Below are positions 52,401-59,639 of a stretch of 64,000 bases of DNA, in pieces. This DNA is from Pseudescherichia sp031987975. Its GTDB lineage: Bacteria; Pseudomonadota; Gammaproteobacteria; Enterobacterales; Enterobacteriaceae. The stretch is taken from contig NZ_DALZYX010000003.1 of the NCBI RefSeq assembly GCF_031987975.1, forward strand, positions 62,001 through 126,000. Direction: 5' to 3'. The translations under genes were made by a program, and so were the position numbers. The notes beneath the pieces are model-generated. The model ran no database searches and was not told the DNA's origin. It saw only the letters and a program-made list of their open reading frames with translations. The stretch's first letter is position 1. Each line of letters opens with the position of its first letter.

Positions 52401-53073
52401 CGCCAAGAGCGATCACCTCTCCCTCGCCGTCGCCAAAGATCTGCACCTCCAGATGACGGGCGCGCTCAATGTACTTCTCGATGAAGACGCCCGCGTCGCT
52501 GAAGTTGTTTTTCCCCAGCCGCTGCACCGCGTCGAAAGCTTCCGCCAGCTCCGCCGGGCTGTAGCAGACGCGCATCCCTATCCCGCCGCCGCCCGCCGTG
52601 CTCTTGAGCATCACCGGGTAGCCAACGCTCTCTGCCGCAGCCAGCGCTTCAGCAACGTCAGCCAGCAGCTCGGTGCCCTCCAGCAGCGGCACGCCGTGGC
52701 TTTTCGCCAGCGCGCGAGCGGTGTGTTTCAGGCCAAAAATGCGCAGCTGTTCCGGGGTGGGACCAACGAAGGCGATCCCGGCGGCTTCACATGCTTCGGC
52801 AAAGGCGGCGTTTTCCGACAGGAAACCGTAGCCGGGGTGGATGGCCTGCGCCCCGCTCTCTTGGGCGGCGGCGAGGATCTTATCCACCTGTAAATAGGTT
52901 TGCGCCGCCGGGCCTTCGCCAAGGCTAATCGCCTCGTCGGCTTCACGAATATGCAGGCTGCTGGCGTCGGATTCCGACCAGACCGCCACCCCTTTGACGT
53001 TCATTTCCCGCAGGGTGCGCAGAATACGGCAGGCGATGGCACCCCGGTTAGCAATAAGTAATTTTGTAAACAT
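49462..53073 (-). CDS. uca: Biotin-dependent urea/guanidine carboxylase
   Basis: A 1203-residue urea carboxylase-type enzyme. The order is: biotin carboxylase domain (about 1-450; MFTKLLIANRGAIACRI, Gly-rich loop STAGGGGIGMRV near 158-169), carboxyltransferase domain built from allophanate-hydrolase subunit 2-like and subunit 1-like parts (about 460-1080), and a C-terminal biotinyl domain with ESMKMEIP, the biotinylated Lys in MKM near 1164. No fused allophanate hydrolase is present. Enzymes of this type in riboswitch-controlled operons with DUF1989 proteins carboxylate guanidine rather than urea. Guanidine is therefore the likelier substrate here (inference from context). Confidence 0.92.
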   Translation of the reverse strand: MFTKLLIANRGAIACRILRTLREMNVKGVAVWSESDASSLHIREADEAISLGEGPAAQTYLQVDKILAAAQESGAQAIHPGYGFLSENAAFAEACEAAGIAFVGPTPEQLRIFGLKHTARALAKSHGVPLLEGTELLADVAEALAAAESVGYPVMLKSTAGGGGIGMRVCYSPAELAEAFDAVQRLGKNNFSDAGVFIEKYIERARHLEVQIFGDGEGEVIALGVRDCSVQRRNQKVLEETPATALPAGMAEALCQAAIELGKAVNYRSAGTVEFVYDSSAQQFYFLEVNTRLQVEHGVTEQVWGVDLVQMMIALAAGDLPPLAAIAAGLSPRGHAIQARVYAEDPGRQFQPSPGLLTNVSFPEQDRTTLRIDTWVESGCEIPPFFDPLLAKIITYADTRDEAIDRLDRALDETRLYGVETNRQYLRQILRDTPFASGQPWTRCLENLSYQATTLEVVSAGTQTTVQDYPGRQGYWAVGVPPSGPMDDRALRLGNRLLGNADDAAGLEITVSGPTLKFNTDAVAVVTGAAINVELDGQPQAMNCTFLIRAGMTLKLGETLEAGVRSYLCLRGGLDVPDYLGSKSTFTLGQFGGHAGRALRTGDVLHLAPLTDARCGAALPAALHTTLGAVRELRVIYGPHGAPEYFTPEWIPTFFATEWEVHFNSSRTGVRLIGPKPEWARDSGGEAGLHPSNIHDNPYAIGAVDFTGDMPVILGPDGPSLGGFVCPVTVIEADLWQLGQLNAGDRVRFVPVDIDTARLLAQGRSQELASLQPVAINWHTQPLTTPVVMETGTADKRLVARLSGDTHLLLEIGDAELDLVLRFRGHALMQALEALALDGVVDLTPGIRSLQVHYQPEALSLTRLLEIVRGVWQSVCQQEDLQVPSRVVWLPLSWDDPACQKAIDKYMTTVRRDAPWCPSNLEFIRRINDLGNIDEVYRTVFDASYLVMGLGDVYLGAPVATPLDPRHRLVTTKYNPARTWTAENSVGIGGAYLCVYGMEGPGGYQFVGRTLQMWNRYHAVEDFGGKPWLLRFFDQIRFYPVSAEELLTIRRDFPLGRYPLRIEQSTLRLAEYQQFLAEEATSIEAFRRHQQAAFNAERERWVASGQAHFDSNDAMPDVGDDAPLQAGQRGIDSPIAGNLWQVLVKPGDRVKEGDVMVILESMKMEIPLRATCNGVVDQVRVQPGSSVRAGQCVAVVNAERAVA

Positions 53074-53091
53074 GATCCAGACCCGAACCGT

Positions 53092-53107
53092 GGCGGGTCG
53101 TCCCGCC
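53092..53107 (-). promoter_or_regulatory. Hairpin just upstream of the carboxylase gene
   Basis: GGCGGG / CCCGCC with a TCGT loop, 19-34 bases before the carboxylase start, with a second stem CCTGG/CCAGG close upstream (53124-53137). It may shield or stabilise the transcript; no T tract follows. Confidence 0.4.
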
Positions 53108-53149
53108 GGGAATAATCTCGCCGCCTGGTCGTCCAGGGGGAAAAGGCTG

Positions 53150-53239
53150 TTATTTCTGCAGCTTATTGTCCAGCGTCAGGCGGTTGGCCCGCACCGCAAA
53201 CAGGCGGTAGATAGCGAGGCGCAGGCGGCTCAGTTCCAT
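53150..53239 (-). CDS. 29-residue small ORF between the DUF1989 gene and the carboxylase
   Basis: In the 156-base gap before the carboxylase, an ATG at 53239 opens a 29-residue frame beginning MELSRLRLAIYRLF and ending TLDNKLQK-stop. The codons (CTG, CGC, GCG, GTG, ACG) match the bias of neighbouring genes. The ATG lies inside the last codons of the DUF1989 gene (10-base overlap), which would couple their translation. The product is basic and amphipathic (Arg/Leu-rich). I recognise no family. It could be a real small protein, or a leftover of a longer gene. Confidence 0.45.
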   Translation of the reverse strand: MELSRLRLAIYRLFAVRANRLTLDNKLQK

Positions 53240-53865
53240 ACCAGCACCTCCGCAGGGGTCGGGTTCCAGCCGTTGCAGGGGTTGTTGAGCTGTGGGCAGT
53301 TGGAGATCAGCACGATGACGTTACACTCGGCGCGCAGCTCCACGTACTTACCCGCGGCGGAGATGCCGTCCTCAAAGGTCAGCCCGCCCTCGGGCGTTAC
53401 CGGCACGTTCATAAAGAAGTTGATGTTGGCCCCAATGTCGCGCTTGTGCAGGCGGCCATCGTGCAGGCAGGCGCAGAGAAAGTTATCCCGGCAGCTGTGC
53501 ATATACCGCTTGTCGAGTGAGTAGCGCACGGTGTTGCTCTCCTGAGCGCAGGCTCCGCCGAGGGTGTCGTGGCGGCCACAGGTATCGGCGACGATGGTCA
53601 GCAGCGGATTGCCCAGCCCCGACCACAGCACGCTGCCGGTGGTCAGGTAGGCGTTGTTCTGGCGGCGCAGGGTGCGCTGGGGATCGTAGCGTTCGCGCGG
53701 GTTATCGGCGTTATAGAACAGGGTGTCGATGGCCTGGTTGCCTTCAAGATCGTGCAGGCGCAGGGTCTGCCCCCTCTTCACTTCAAACAGGTAGTGCTCA
53801 CCCGCCGGAATGGTATGGCGGAACACCGCCTCTGCCGGATGTTTTTGGCTTTCAACAAGAGACAT
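53230..53865 (-). CDS. DUF1989 protein UAAP2, carboxyguanidine deiminase subunit
   Basis: A 211-residue DUF1989 (urea carboxylase-associated 2) protein. Conserved features: GEHYLFEVKRGQTLRLHDLEGNQAIDTLFYNA (about 22-53), TCGRHDTLGGAC (near 95) and CRDNFLCACLHDG (near 125), whose Cys/His residues suggest a metal site. In guanidine operons the two DUF1989 proteins together deaminate carboxyguanidine to allophanate. It is 11 bases downstream of its partner. Confidence 0.88.
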   Translation of the reverse strand: MSLVESQKHPAEAVFRHTIPAGEHYLFEVKRGQTLRLHDLEGNQAIDTLFYNADNPRERYDPQRTLRRQNNAYLTTGSVLWSGLGNPLLTIVADTCGRHDTLGGACAQESNTVRYSLDKRYMHSCRDNFLCACLHDGRLHKRDIGANINFFMNVPVTPEGGLTFEDGISAAGKYVELRAECNVIVLISNCPQLNNPCNGWNPTPAEVLVWN

Positions 53866-53876
53866 TTTTCGGCTCC

Positions 53877-54605
53877 TTACAGGGCAAACAGCTGGGTGTT
53901 AGTAAATGCACGGCCGTTTTCAGGACGAGTCAGCAGGGCGTTAACGGCGGCCTCATGATCGGTGGCCTCGAACCAGCTCAGCGCCACCGGACGCGGAGCG
54001 TACTCGGGCTGCGGATCCATCGGGTGTGGCAGCGCGGTCAGGACCATCAGGGTATCCATCGGGGCATACAGCTCGACATAGCTGCCCGGCGTTGAAAAGC
54101 CGCTGTGGAAGGTGAAAGCGCCCTGCTCGTCAACGCTGACCTTGCTGAAGAAGTTCACCACCATCAGCAGGTCCTCAAGATTGAGGTCCCATTTGCCCAT
54201 CTCCACCAGCAGGTTATCCATGCCGTTGCGGTAGAAGCCGTTGCGCAGCTCCTGATAGCGACCCTGGCCATACTTCTCGGCGGTCTCCTCGGCGTTCAGC
54301 ACCCCGCCAAAGGGATCGTGCCAGCCGCAGGTATCCGCCACGATGCCCGCCAGCACGCGCCCCATGTCGGAGTAGAAGCAGTGTCCGGCGGTAAGCCTGG
54401 CGGTATGCTGGCCTTTGAGGGTATCCGGCAGGTTCAGGCGCTCGCTCTTCTCGTGGGCGTTGAGCATCATCATGCTGACGTTCGCCCCGCCCTCGCTGTC
54501 GGTCAGGCGCAGGATCTGGCCGCGCTTGAGAATAAAAGAGGTATGGCCGCCGCCGGGGACGGTCTCCTCGCGAATGGCGGTGGAGGTATGCAGAGAGTGC
54601 GTCAT
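53877..54605 (-). CDS. DUF1989 protein UAAP1, carboxyguanidine deiminase subunit
   Basis: A 242-residue DUF1989 (urea carboxylase-associated 1) protein, paralogous to the next gene: GGHTSFILKRGQILRLTDSEGGANVSMMMLNA (about 19-50), DTCGWHDPFGG (near 90) and YRNGMDNLLVEMGKW (near 126). It is expected to form a heteromer with UAAP2. It starts 4 bases after the ABC ATPase stop. Confidence 0.88.
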   Translation of the reverse strand: MTHSLHTSTAIREETVPGGGHTSFILKRGQILRLTDSEGGANVSMMMLNAHEKSERLNLPDTLKGQHTARLTAGHCFYSDMGRVLAGIVADTCGWHDPFGGVLNAEETAEKYGQGRYQELRNGFYRNGMDNLLVEMGKWDLNLEDLLMVVNFFSKVSVDEQGAFTFHSGFSTPGSYVELYAPMDTLMVLTALPHPMDPQPEYAPRPVALSWFEATDHEAAVNALLTRPENGRAFTNTQLFAL

Positions 54606-54609
54606 CGAA

Positions 54610-55386
54610 TTAGCTCCTTAAAGAAATGACGTTAGCGGGCGGCGGGGTCATGACCTCCGCCATACGCGCCTCGTTCAGCGGGATGTCGTAGGTGATCCGC
54701 GCCCCGTAAGCGTTCGGTTCATGGGGGTCAATGCGCACCTTGTCGAACACCAGCAGGCGCGTGCCGAGGTTAAACCCCTCGGAGAGATCGTGGGTGACCA
54801 TAAAGACGGTCATCCGGGTTTCGCTCCACAGCTGGAGCAGCAGAGCGTGCATATCCTTGCGGATGCCCGGATCGAGCGCGCCAAACGGCTCATCCAGCAG
54901 CAGCACCCGCGGCTGCATGATGAAGGCCTGAGCGATGGCTAAACGCTGCTGCATCCCGCCCGAGAGCTGGGCCGGATATTTCGTCAGGGCGTGGCCGAGG
55001 CCGACCTTTTCCAGCATCTGCGCTGCCTGCTCGCGGGCCGCTTTTTTACGGCTGCCGAACAGGCGACCGAGCAGCGGACTTGCGGGCAATTCGAGGCCGA
55101 TGGCGACATTATCCAGCACGTTAAGGTGTGGAAATACCGAGTAGCGCTGAAACACAACGCCACGGCTGCGATCCGGCTCCGCTGCCAACGGCTGGCCGTC
55201 GAGAGTGATGCTGCCCCGGGTGGGCTGCTCCTGGCCCAGCAGCAGGCGTAGAAAGGTCGATTTGCCGCAGCCGGACGCGCCCACCATCGAGCAAAACTCT
55301 CCCTGCTGGATTTGCAGGTTGACCCGCTCCAGCACGACGTGGTTGCCATACTCTTGCCAGATATTGTTGATATCGATAAAGCTCAT
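54610..55386 (-). CDS. ABC transporter ATP-binding protein (guanidine uptake)
   Basis: A 258-residue nitrate/sulfonate/taurine-type ATPase. Walker A GASGCGKST (about 36-44), signature LSGGMQQRLAIAQAF (about 138-152), Walker B LLLDEPFGALD (about 160-170) and the switch His in VTHDLSE. The frame stays open far upstream into the permease gene (to 55917), but that part is a shadow. The ATG at 55386 gives the normal family length and overlaps the permease stop by 4 bases. Confidence 0.9.
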   Translation of the reverse strand: MSFIDINNIWQEYGNHVVLERVNLQIQQGEFCSMVGASGCGKSTFLRLLLGQEQPTRGSITLDGQPLAAEPDRSRGVVFQRYSVFPHLNVLDNVAIGLELPASPLLGRLFGSRKKAAREQAAQMLEKVGLGHALTKYPAQLSGGMQQRLAIAQAFIMQPRVLLLDEPFGALDPGIRKDMHALLLQLWSETRMTVFMVTHDLSEGFNLGTRLLVFDKVRIDPHEPNAYGARITYDIPLNEARMAEVMTPPPANVISLRS

Positions 55387-56198
55387 GCCTTCCCTCCTTC
55401 CGCCCAGGGAAAACAGGTTCTGTGCAACGCCCGCAGCGCCAGATCCATCAGCCAGGCCAGCAGAGTGATCCAGACGACGTACGGAATGATAACGTCCATC
55501 GCCATATAGCGGCGGACCAGAAAGATGCGGTAGCCCAGCCCGGCAGTGGAGGAGATCGCCTCGGCGGAGATCAAGAACAGCCATGCGGATCCGAGCAGCA
55601 ACCGCAGAGAGGTGAGCAGGCGCGAGAGCAGCTGGGGCAACACCACCCGCAGCACCAGGGTCCAGCTGCTGGCACCCAGGGTCTGGGCCTTGATCAGGAT
55701 CTCCGGTGGGATCTCCCGCGCCCGGTGCTCGAGATCGCGGGCCAGCATCGGCGTGATGCCGATAACGATCAGCATGATCTTGGACAGCTCGTCGAGGCCG
55801 AAGACGATGAACAGCACCGGCAGGATCGCCAAAGGTGGGATCATCGACAGCACAGTCATCAGCGGCGACAGCGATGCACGCCACATCGGGAAGACGCCAG
55901 CGGTGATGCCGATGCACAGCCCGATCAGCGAGGCGATAACCAGCCCGGTGAGCAGACGCGCCAGGCTCACCAGGGTGTCCAGCCAGAAGAGGTAGTCGCC
56001 GCTGCGCCTGTCCGGCGTAAAGGCCATCCGGTCGATAGCGGCCAGCATACCGTCAAGGCCCGGCAGCAGCTTGTCGTGCGGGTTAGCCTCAAGGCGCACC
56101 GCAGAGCCAAGAAAGTAGGCCGCCAGCAACAGGACAAACGGCAGCAGCACCAGCATAAGGCGCATACCAGGCTGTGGGTGGCGGTTAATTTGTCGCAT
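55383..56198 (-). CDS. ABC transporter permease (guanidine uptake)
   Basis: A 271-residue inner-membrane permease with six predicted helices. The cytoplasmic EAA-like loop is in KAQTLGASSWTLVLRVVLPQLL (about 171-192). It belongs to the binding-protein-dependent (BPD_transp_1) family and pairs with the ATPase and binding protein on either side. Confidence 0.9.
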   Translation of the reverse strand: MRQINRHPQPGMRLMLVLLPFVLLLAAYFLGSAVRLEANPHDKLLPGLDGMLAAIDRMAFTPDRRSGDYLFWLDTLVSLARLLTGLVIASLIGLCIGITAGVFPMWRASLSPLMTVLSMIPPLAILPVLFIVFGLDELSKIMLIVIGITPMLARDLEHRAREIPPEILIKAQTLGASSWTLVLRVVLPQLLSRLLTSLRLLLGSAWLFLISAEAISSTAGLGYRIFLVRRYMAMDVIIPYVVWITLLAWLMDLALRALHRTCFPWAEGGKA

Positions 56199-56216
56199 GC
56201 ACAGGCTCCGTTAGTC

Positions 56217-57275
56217 TTAAAGTTTGCCGTCGGCGGCCAGCTTCACGAAGCTGTCGTCAAAGCGCAGCTTGACGTTACCCGCATCGCCCTGGGTCACGTT
56301 GCCGGGGAAGGCCATGCCGATGAAGTCCGCGCTCTGCGCGCCGTCACCCAGCAGCCCCTTATCAAAGGAGAACTGCGCCACGCGCTGCATGGTTTTCGGC
56401 AGATCGCCCGAGGTAGCAAAAGCAAGGTTATCCGCCGGGGTATAGAAGAGATGGGTGGTTTTCAGCTGCGCCTGATAACCGGCCAGATCGGTGCCGGAGG
56501 CTGCCGCCATTGAATTGAGCACCTTCGCATCCTGGGCTTTCATCATGCTCATCATCTCGTACCACGCTCCGGTCAACGCCTTGCCCAGCGCCGGGTTATC
56601 CTTCAGCGTTTCGGTATTAACCACCATCATGTCGATCAGCTCCCCCGGCACGGCGGTAGAGCTAAAGACCTCGGTGGTTTTCGGCGTCGCCTTGATGGTG
56701 GAGAGCTGCGGGTTCCACGCTACCGCCGCCTGGACGTCATCGGTGGCAAACGCGGAGACGATGTCGGCATCGGAGGTGTTGACTACCGTCACGTCACGCT
56801 CCTGCAGCCCCGCTTTTTCCAGGCCGCGCACCAGCAGATAGTGGGAGACAGACAGCTCCGGCAGGTAGATTTTCATCCCTTTCAGGTCGGCGAGCTTTTT
56901 GCCTTCGCCCTTAAGCACCACGCCATCGTTGCCTTCGGAGTAGCTGCCGAGGATCAGCGCCGTGGTATCGACGCCGCCCGCGGCTGGAATGGTCAACGCA
57001 TCCATGTTGGTCATGGTGCAGCCGTCGAACTGGCCTGCGGTGTACTGATTGATGGATTCGATATAGTCATTGAGCTGAACAACGTTGATTTTAATGCCGT
57101 ACTTATCCGCCCACTTGTCGATGATCTTCTCGCTGCTGATGGTGCCCCACGGCATCCAGCCCGCGTAGATGGTCCAGCAGACGTTGAACTCTTTTTTAGC
57201 CGCCGCGAATGAGGGAACGCTGGTGAGCAGAGCCAGCGACAGAGCAAGCGTGCGGAGAAAGGAACGTTTTTTCAT
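56217..57275 (-). CDS. ABC transporter substrate-binding protein (guanidine uptake)
   Basis: A 352-residue periplasmic protein of the NMT1/SsuA-like fold with a clear signal peptide (KKRSFLRTLALSLALLTS...SFAAA, cut near residue 25). It is the first gene after the guanidine-I riboswitch, so it is expected to bind guanidine or a derivative. The frame is open to 57395, but that would run through the riboswitch; the ATG at 57275 starts the signal peptide. Confidence 0.9.
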   Translation of the reverse strand: MKKRSFLRTLALSLALLTSVPSFAAAKKEFNVCWTIYAGWMPWGTISSEKIIDKWADKYGIKINVVQLNDYIESINQYTAGQFDGCTMTNMDALTIPAAGGVDTTALILGSYSEGNDGVVLKGEGKKLADLKGMKIYLPELSVSHYLLVRGLEKAGLQERDVTVVNTSDADIVSAFATDDVQAAVAWNPQLSTIKATPKTTEVFSSTAVPGELIDMMVVNTETLKDNPALGKALTGAWYEMMSMMKAQDAKVLNSMAAASGTDLAGYQAQLKTTHLFYTPADNLAFATSGDLPKTMQRVAQFSFDKGLLGDGAQSADFIGMAFPGNVTQGDAGNVKLRFDDSFVKLAADGKL

Positions 57276-57294
57276 TATCTGACCTCGGGTTGGC

Positions 57295-57340
57295 ACAAAA
57301 ATGGGGAGCAGCGCGACACCCTCTGGTGCTGCTGTCTCCC
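57295..57340 (-). terminator. Riboswitch expression-platform terminator
   Basis: On the minus strand GGGAG-ACAGCAGC (end of the aptamer) can pair with GCTGCT-CCCC about 25 bases later, followed by ATTTTTG. The stem re-uses the aptamer's 3' GGGAG. Ligand-bound aptamer and terminator therefore exclude each other, which predicts an ON switch with guanidine. Confidence 0.8.
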
Positions 57341-57427
57341 GGGCTTTTGTCCCGCCGTGTAACCTCAGAGAGGTCGCCAGCTCTCGGACCAGCATTCATC
57401 AGCGATGAACCGGAACCCTAGCCAGCT
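57331..57427 (-). promoter_or_regulatory. Guanidine-I (ykkC) riboswitch
   Basis: Read on the minus strand, the leader carries the ykkC consensus in order: CTAGGGTTCCG, a variable hairpin, CTGGTCCGAGAG, a second hairpin, ACACGGCGGGACAAAAG and CCCGGGAGA. A closing stem (AGCTGG with CAGC) flanks it. Guanidine-I riboswitches turn on guanidine carboxylase, DUF1989 and transporter genes when free guanidinium is present. It lies 56 bases upstream of the substrate-binding protein gene. Confidence 0.95.
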
Positions 57428-57522
57428 ATTTTTTACAGATAAGTTGTGTTGCGCTGCCTTCTGAATAGAAGGTTGCAAAAGCTATGCCAGGGGTTAAATA
57501 GGTGTTAACGCCCGCAAACGGT

Positions 57523-57544
57523 GCCTGCTGCGAGCGCAGCAGGC
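57523..57544 (-). terminator. Hairpin after the YdcZ pair
   Basis: Perfect 10-bp stem GCCTGCTGCG / CGCAGCAGGC with a 2-base loop, 49 bases beyond the YdcZ-type gene stop and before the riboswitch. It likely separates the two transcripts; no strong T tract is seen. Confidence 0.55.
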
Positions 57545-57592
57545 GAAAAGTGCGCCCCAAAAGCGGGCAGTGCGAGTTAATGGTGCAACGCT

Positions 57593-58048
57593 CTACTCTG
57601 CCGCGCGGCTTTTGCTGCCGGAGTAGATGAACCAGAGGGCAATTCCGAGGCAGACTACTGCCCCCAGGCGAGTAGCGGAGAAAGGAATTGCCTCGTTATG
57701 CAGCCAGCCAAAGTTATCGATCAGCATGCTTATTGCCAGCTGGCCGAAGATCACCGCAACGGTCGCCACCGCCGTGCCGATACGCTGCACCGCCAGCACC
57801 ATAATCACGATATAGGGCACGCCCAGCAGCGCACCCAGCAGCTGCCACTTCGGCACCTCCAGCAGAGTGACCGCATGCTTTGTCTCAAAGAAGAAGATCA
57901 GCAGGGCGGTAATCAGCGCCCCGACGGAGAAGGTCAGAAACGCGCTGCGAAACACGCCCACCTTGCTGCCCAGCTGGCCATTGATCGCCGCCTGCACGCT
58001 CAGCAGCGCCCCGCCCACTACGGAGAGAATAATCATCAGTAGAATCAT
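57593..58048 (-). CDS. YdcZ-type (DUF606) DMT family transporter, second of pair
   Basis: A 151-residue inner-membrane protein with about five helices, matching the YdcZ/DUF606 half-size drug/metabolite transporter family. Conserved: VGGALLSVQAAINGQLGSKVG (about 11-31) and PYIVIMVLAVQRIGTAVA (about 77-94). Six bases from its paralogue, with which it probably forms a hetero-oligomer, as other half-size DMT pairs do. Substrate unknown. Confidence 0.85.
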   Translation of the reverse strand: MILLMIILSVVGGALLSVQAAINGQLGSKVGVFRSAFLTFSVGALITALLIFFFETKHAVTLLEVPKWQLLGALLGVPYIVIMVLAVQRIGTAVATVAVIFGQLAISMLIDNFGWLHNEAIPFSATRLGAVVCLGIALWFIYSGSKSRAAE

Positions 58049-58054
58049 TGTTCG

Positions 58055-58489
58055 TTATCCTTTTGCTACCAGCGCCAGCGCGGCGATGATGAAAACCAGT
58101 GCCCACAGGCGCTTTGCATCAATTTGTCTGCGCCCGGTACCAAAGAGTCCAAAGTGATCGATGACCAGGCTCTTAAACACCTGCCCGGCGAGAATGCCGA
58201 TCATGCACATCGCTACCCCGACAATCGGCGCGGCCAGGGTCAGGATCACCACGTAAGCCGGACCCAGCACGCCGCCGAGCAGCTGCCAGCCGGGCTGGCT
58301 GAAAAAGGAGGGGCTGTTGCGCGGGCTGAAGAAGAGCATCAGCAGGAAGGTGAGCGCGGCCCCAACGCCAAAGATGCTGAAGGTGGCCCACAGGTGTCCT
58401 ACCTCGCCCCCCAGCGGGCCGAGAATGCCCGCCTCTACCGACAGTCCCATGCCGCCGACGATCACCAGTAATATCAGTAAAAATTGCAT
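58055..58489 (-). CDS. YdcZ-type (DUF606) DMT family transporter, first of pair
   Basis: A 144-residue membrane protein of the same family, with IVGGMGLSVEAGILGPLGGEVG (about 10-31) and AYVVILTLAAPIVGVAM (about 77-93). It begins the unit and is divergent from a LysR-type gene, its likely regulator. Confidence 0.85.
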   Translation of the reverse strand: MQFLLILLVIVGGMGLSVEAGILGPLGGEVGHLWATFSIFGVGAALTFLLMLFFSPRNSPSFFSQPGWQLLGGVLGPAYVVILTLAAPIVGVAMCMIGILAGQVFKSLVIDHFGLFGTGRRQIDAKRLWALVFIIAALALVAKG

Positions 58490-58553
58490 GACTACGTATC
58501 CCTTAAGAACAGAAGCGCAGCAGCCTATAGCAACCTGACATATTAAAAAACGC

Positions 58554-58580
58554 TATAATGCAGTAAACACCTTTGCAGGT
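58554..58580. promoter_or_regulatory. Divergent LysR/YdcZ regulatory region
   Basis: The 100-base interval contains a consensus -10 TATAAT (58554-58559) toward the LysR gene and a 12-bp palindrome ACCTTTGCAGGT (58569-58580) that could be a regulator site. The -35 is not clear. Confidence 0.4.
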
Positions 58581-58589
58581 TTTGCATCA

Positions 58590-59525
58590 ATGAACGATAC
58601 AGGCTCGATTACCCTGCGCGCGCTGCGCTTTTTTGTTGCTGTCTATGATAGACAGAGTTTTTCAGCGGTGGCCCGCCGGGAGGGGGTCTCCGCCTCGATG
58701 ATCTCCCGCACCGTCATCCAGCTGGAGAACACGCTGGGGCAGCAGCTCTTCTACCGCAATACCCGGGCGGTACTTCCTACCGAAGCGGGGCATCTATTTA
58801 TGGTGCACGCCCGCGCCATGCTGGAAAACATGCACAGCGCGCAGACGGAGCTGCAGAACCGTGCCGCCGTGCCCGCCGGACTGGTACGCATCAACGCCCC
58901 GGTATTTTTTGGCCACCACCATATCGCCCCCTGGCTCAGCGGCCTGGTGGAGCGCTACCCGCAGCTGCAAATTGAGCTGAACCAAACCGACGACTATATC
59001 GATCCCCATCGCGACGCCGCCGATCTGATTTTTCGTATTGGCACCTTAACCGACTCCTCTTTCCATGCGCGTATTTTAGGGACCCAGCGCTATTATCTGG
59101 CCGCCTCGCCGGACTACGTTGCAAAATACGGTACGCCGCAGACGCCGGCAGAGCTTAATCAGCATCGCTGTCTGGTCTATAGCGGCTCCTCTGGCCCAAA
59201 CCGCTGGTTATTTAAAGCGCAGGGCAGCGAGTGGGTACATTACCCGGTGGCCGCCCACCTGAGTTCAAATAATGCTGAGACGCTGTTTACTGCCGCGCTG
59301 GACGGCATGGGGATCGTCTTATTCCCGGACTGGATGATGGGCAATAGCCTGCGTCAGGGGGCATTAGTTGAGCTATTGTCTGGCTATCATCCAACAATAA
59401 ACGCTGGGCCGCAGCATATTGCCCTGATTTACCCTAACACCCGCCATCCGCCTTTAACGGTGAGAGCAGTGATTGATTATTTTGTCGAGGTTTATGGCAC
59501 CCCCCTTTATTGGCAGGTCACCTGA
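58590..59525 (+). CDS. LysR-family transcriptional regulator
   Basis: A 311-residue regulator. N-terminal winged helix-turn-helix (LRALRFFVAVYDRQSFSAVARREGVSASMISRTVIQLE, about 9-46), linker helix, and a LysR substrate-binding domain (about 92-300) with the CrgA-like sequence FFRIGTLTDSSFHARIL region near 150. It is divergent from the YdcZ-type pair and most likely controls it. Effector unknown. Confidence 0.88.
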   Translation: MNDTGSITLRALRFFVAVYDRQSFSAVARREGVSASMISRTVIQLENTLGQQLFYRNTRAVLPTEAGHLFMVHARAMLENMHSAQTELQNRAAVPAGLVRINAPVFFGHHHIAPWLSGLVERYPQLQIELNQTDDYIDPHRDAADLIFRIGTLTDSSFHARILGTQRYYLAASPDYVAKYGTPQTPAELNQHRCLVYSGSSGPNRWLFKAQGSEWVHYPVAAHLSSNNAETLFTAALDGMGIVLFPDWMMGNSLRQGALVELLSGYHPTINAGPQHIALIYPNTRHPPLTVRAVIDYFVEVYGTPLYWQVT

Positions 59526-59639
59526 GGTTAATACGAAAGTTGTAGAGTTAAAAAAATCTTCTACACTTATTTCAAGGCTTCGATTTTAATCACATTTTGA
59601 TGAGGTCTTTAATATTCAACCGACAATCAGGAGAGTCTA

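Noticed and set aside
55387..55917. N-terminal extension of the ABC ATPase frame
   Set aside because: It overlaps the permease in another frame; the family start is at 55386.
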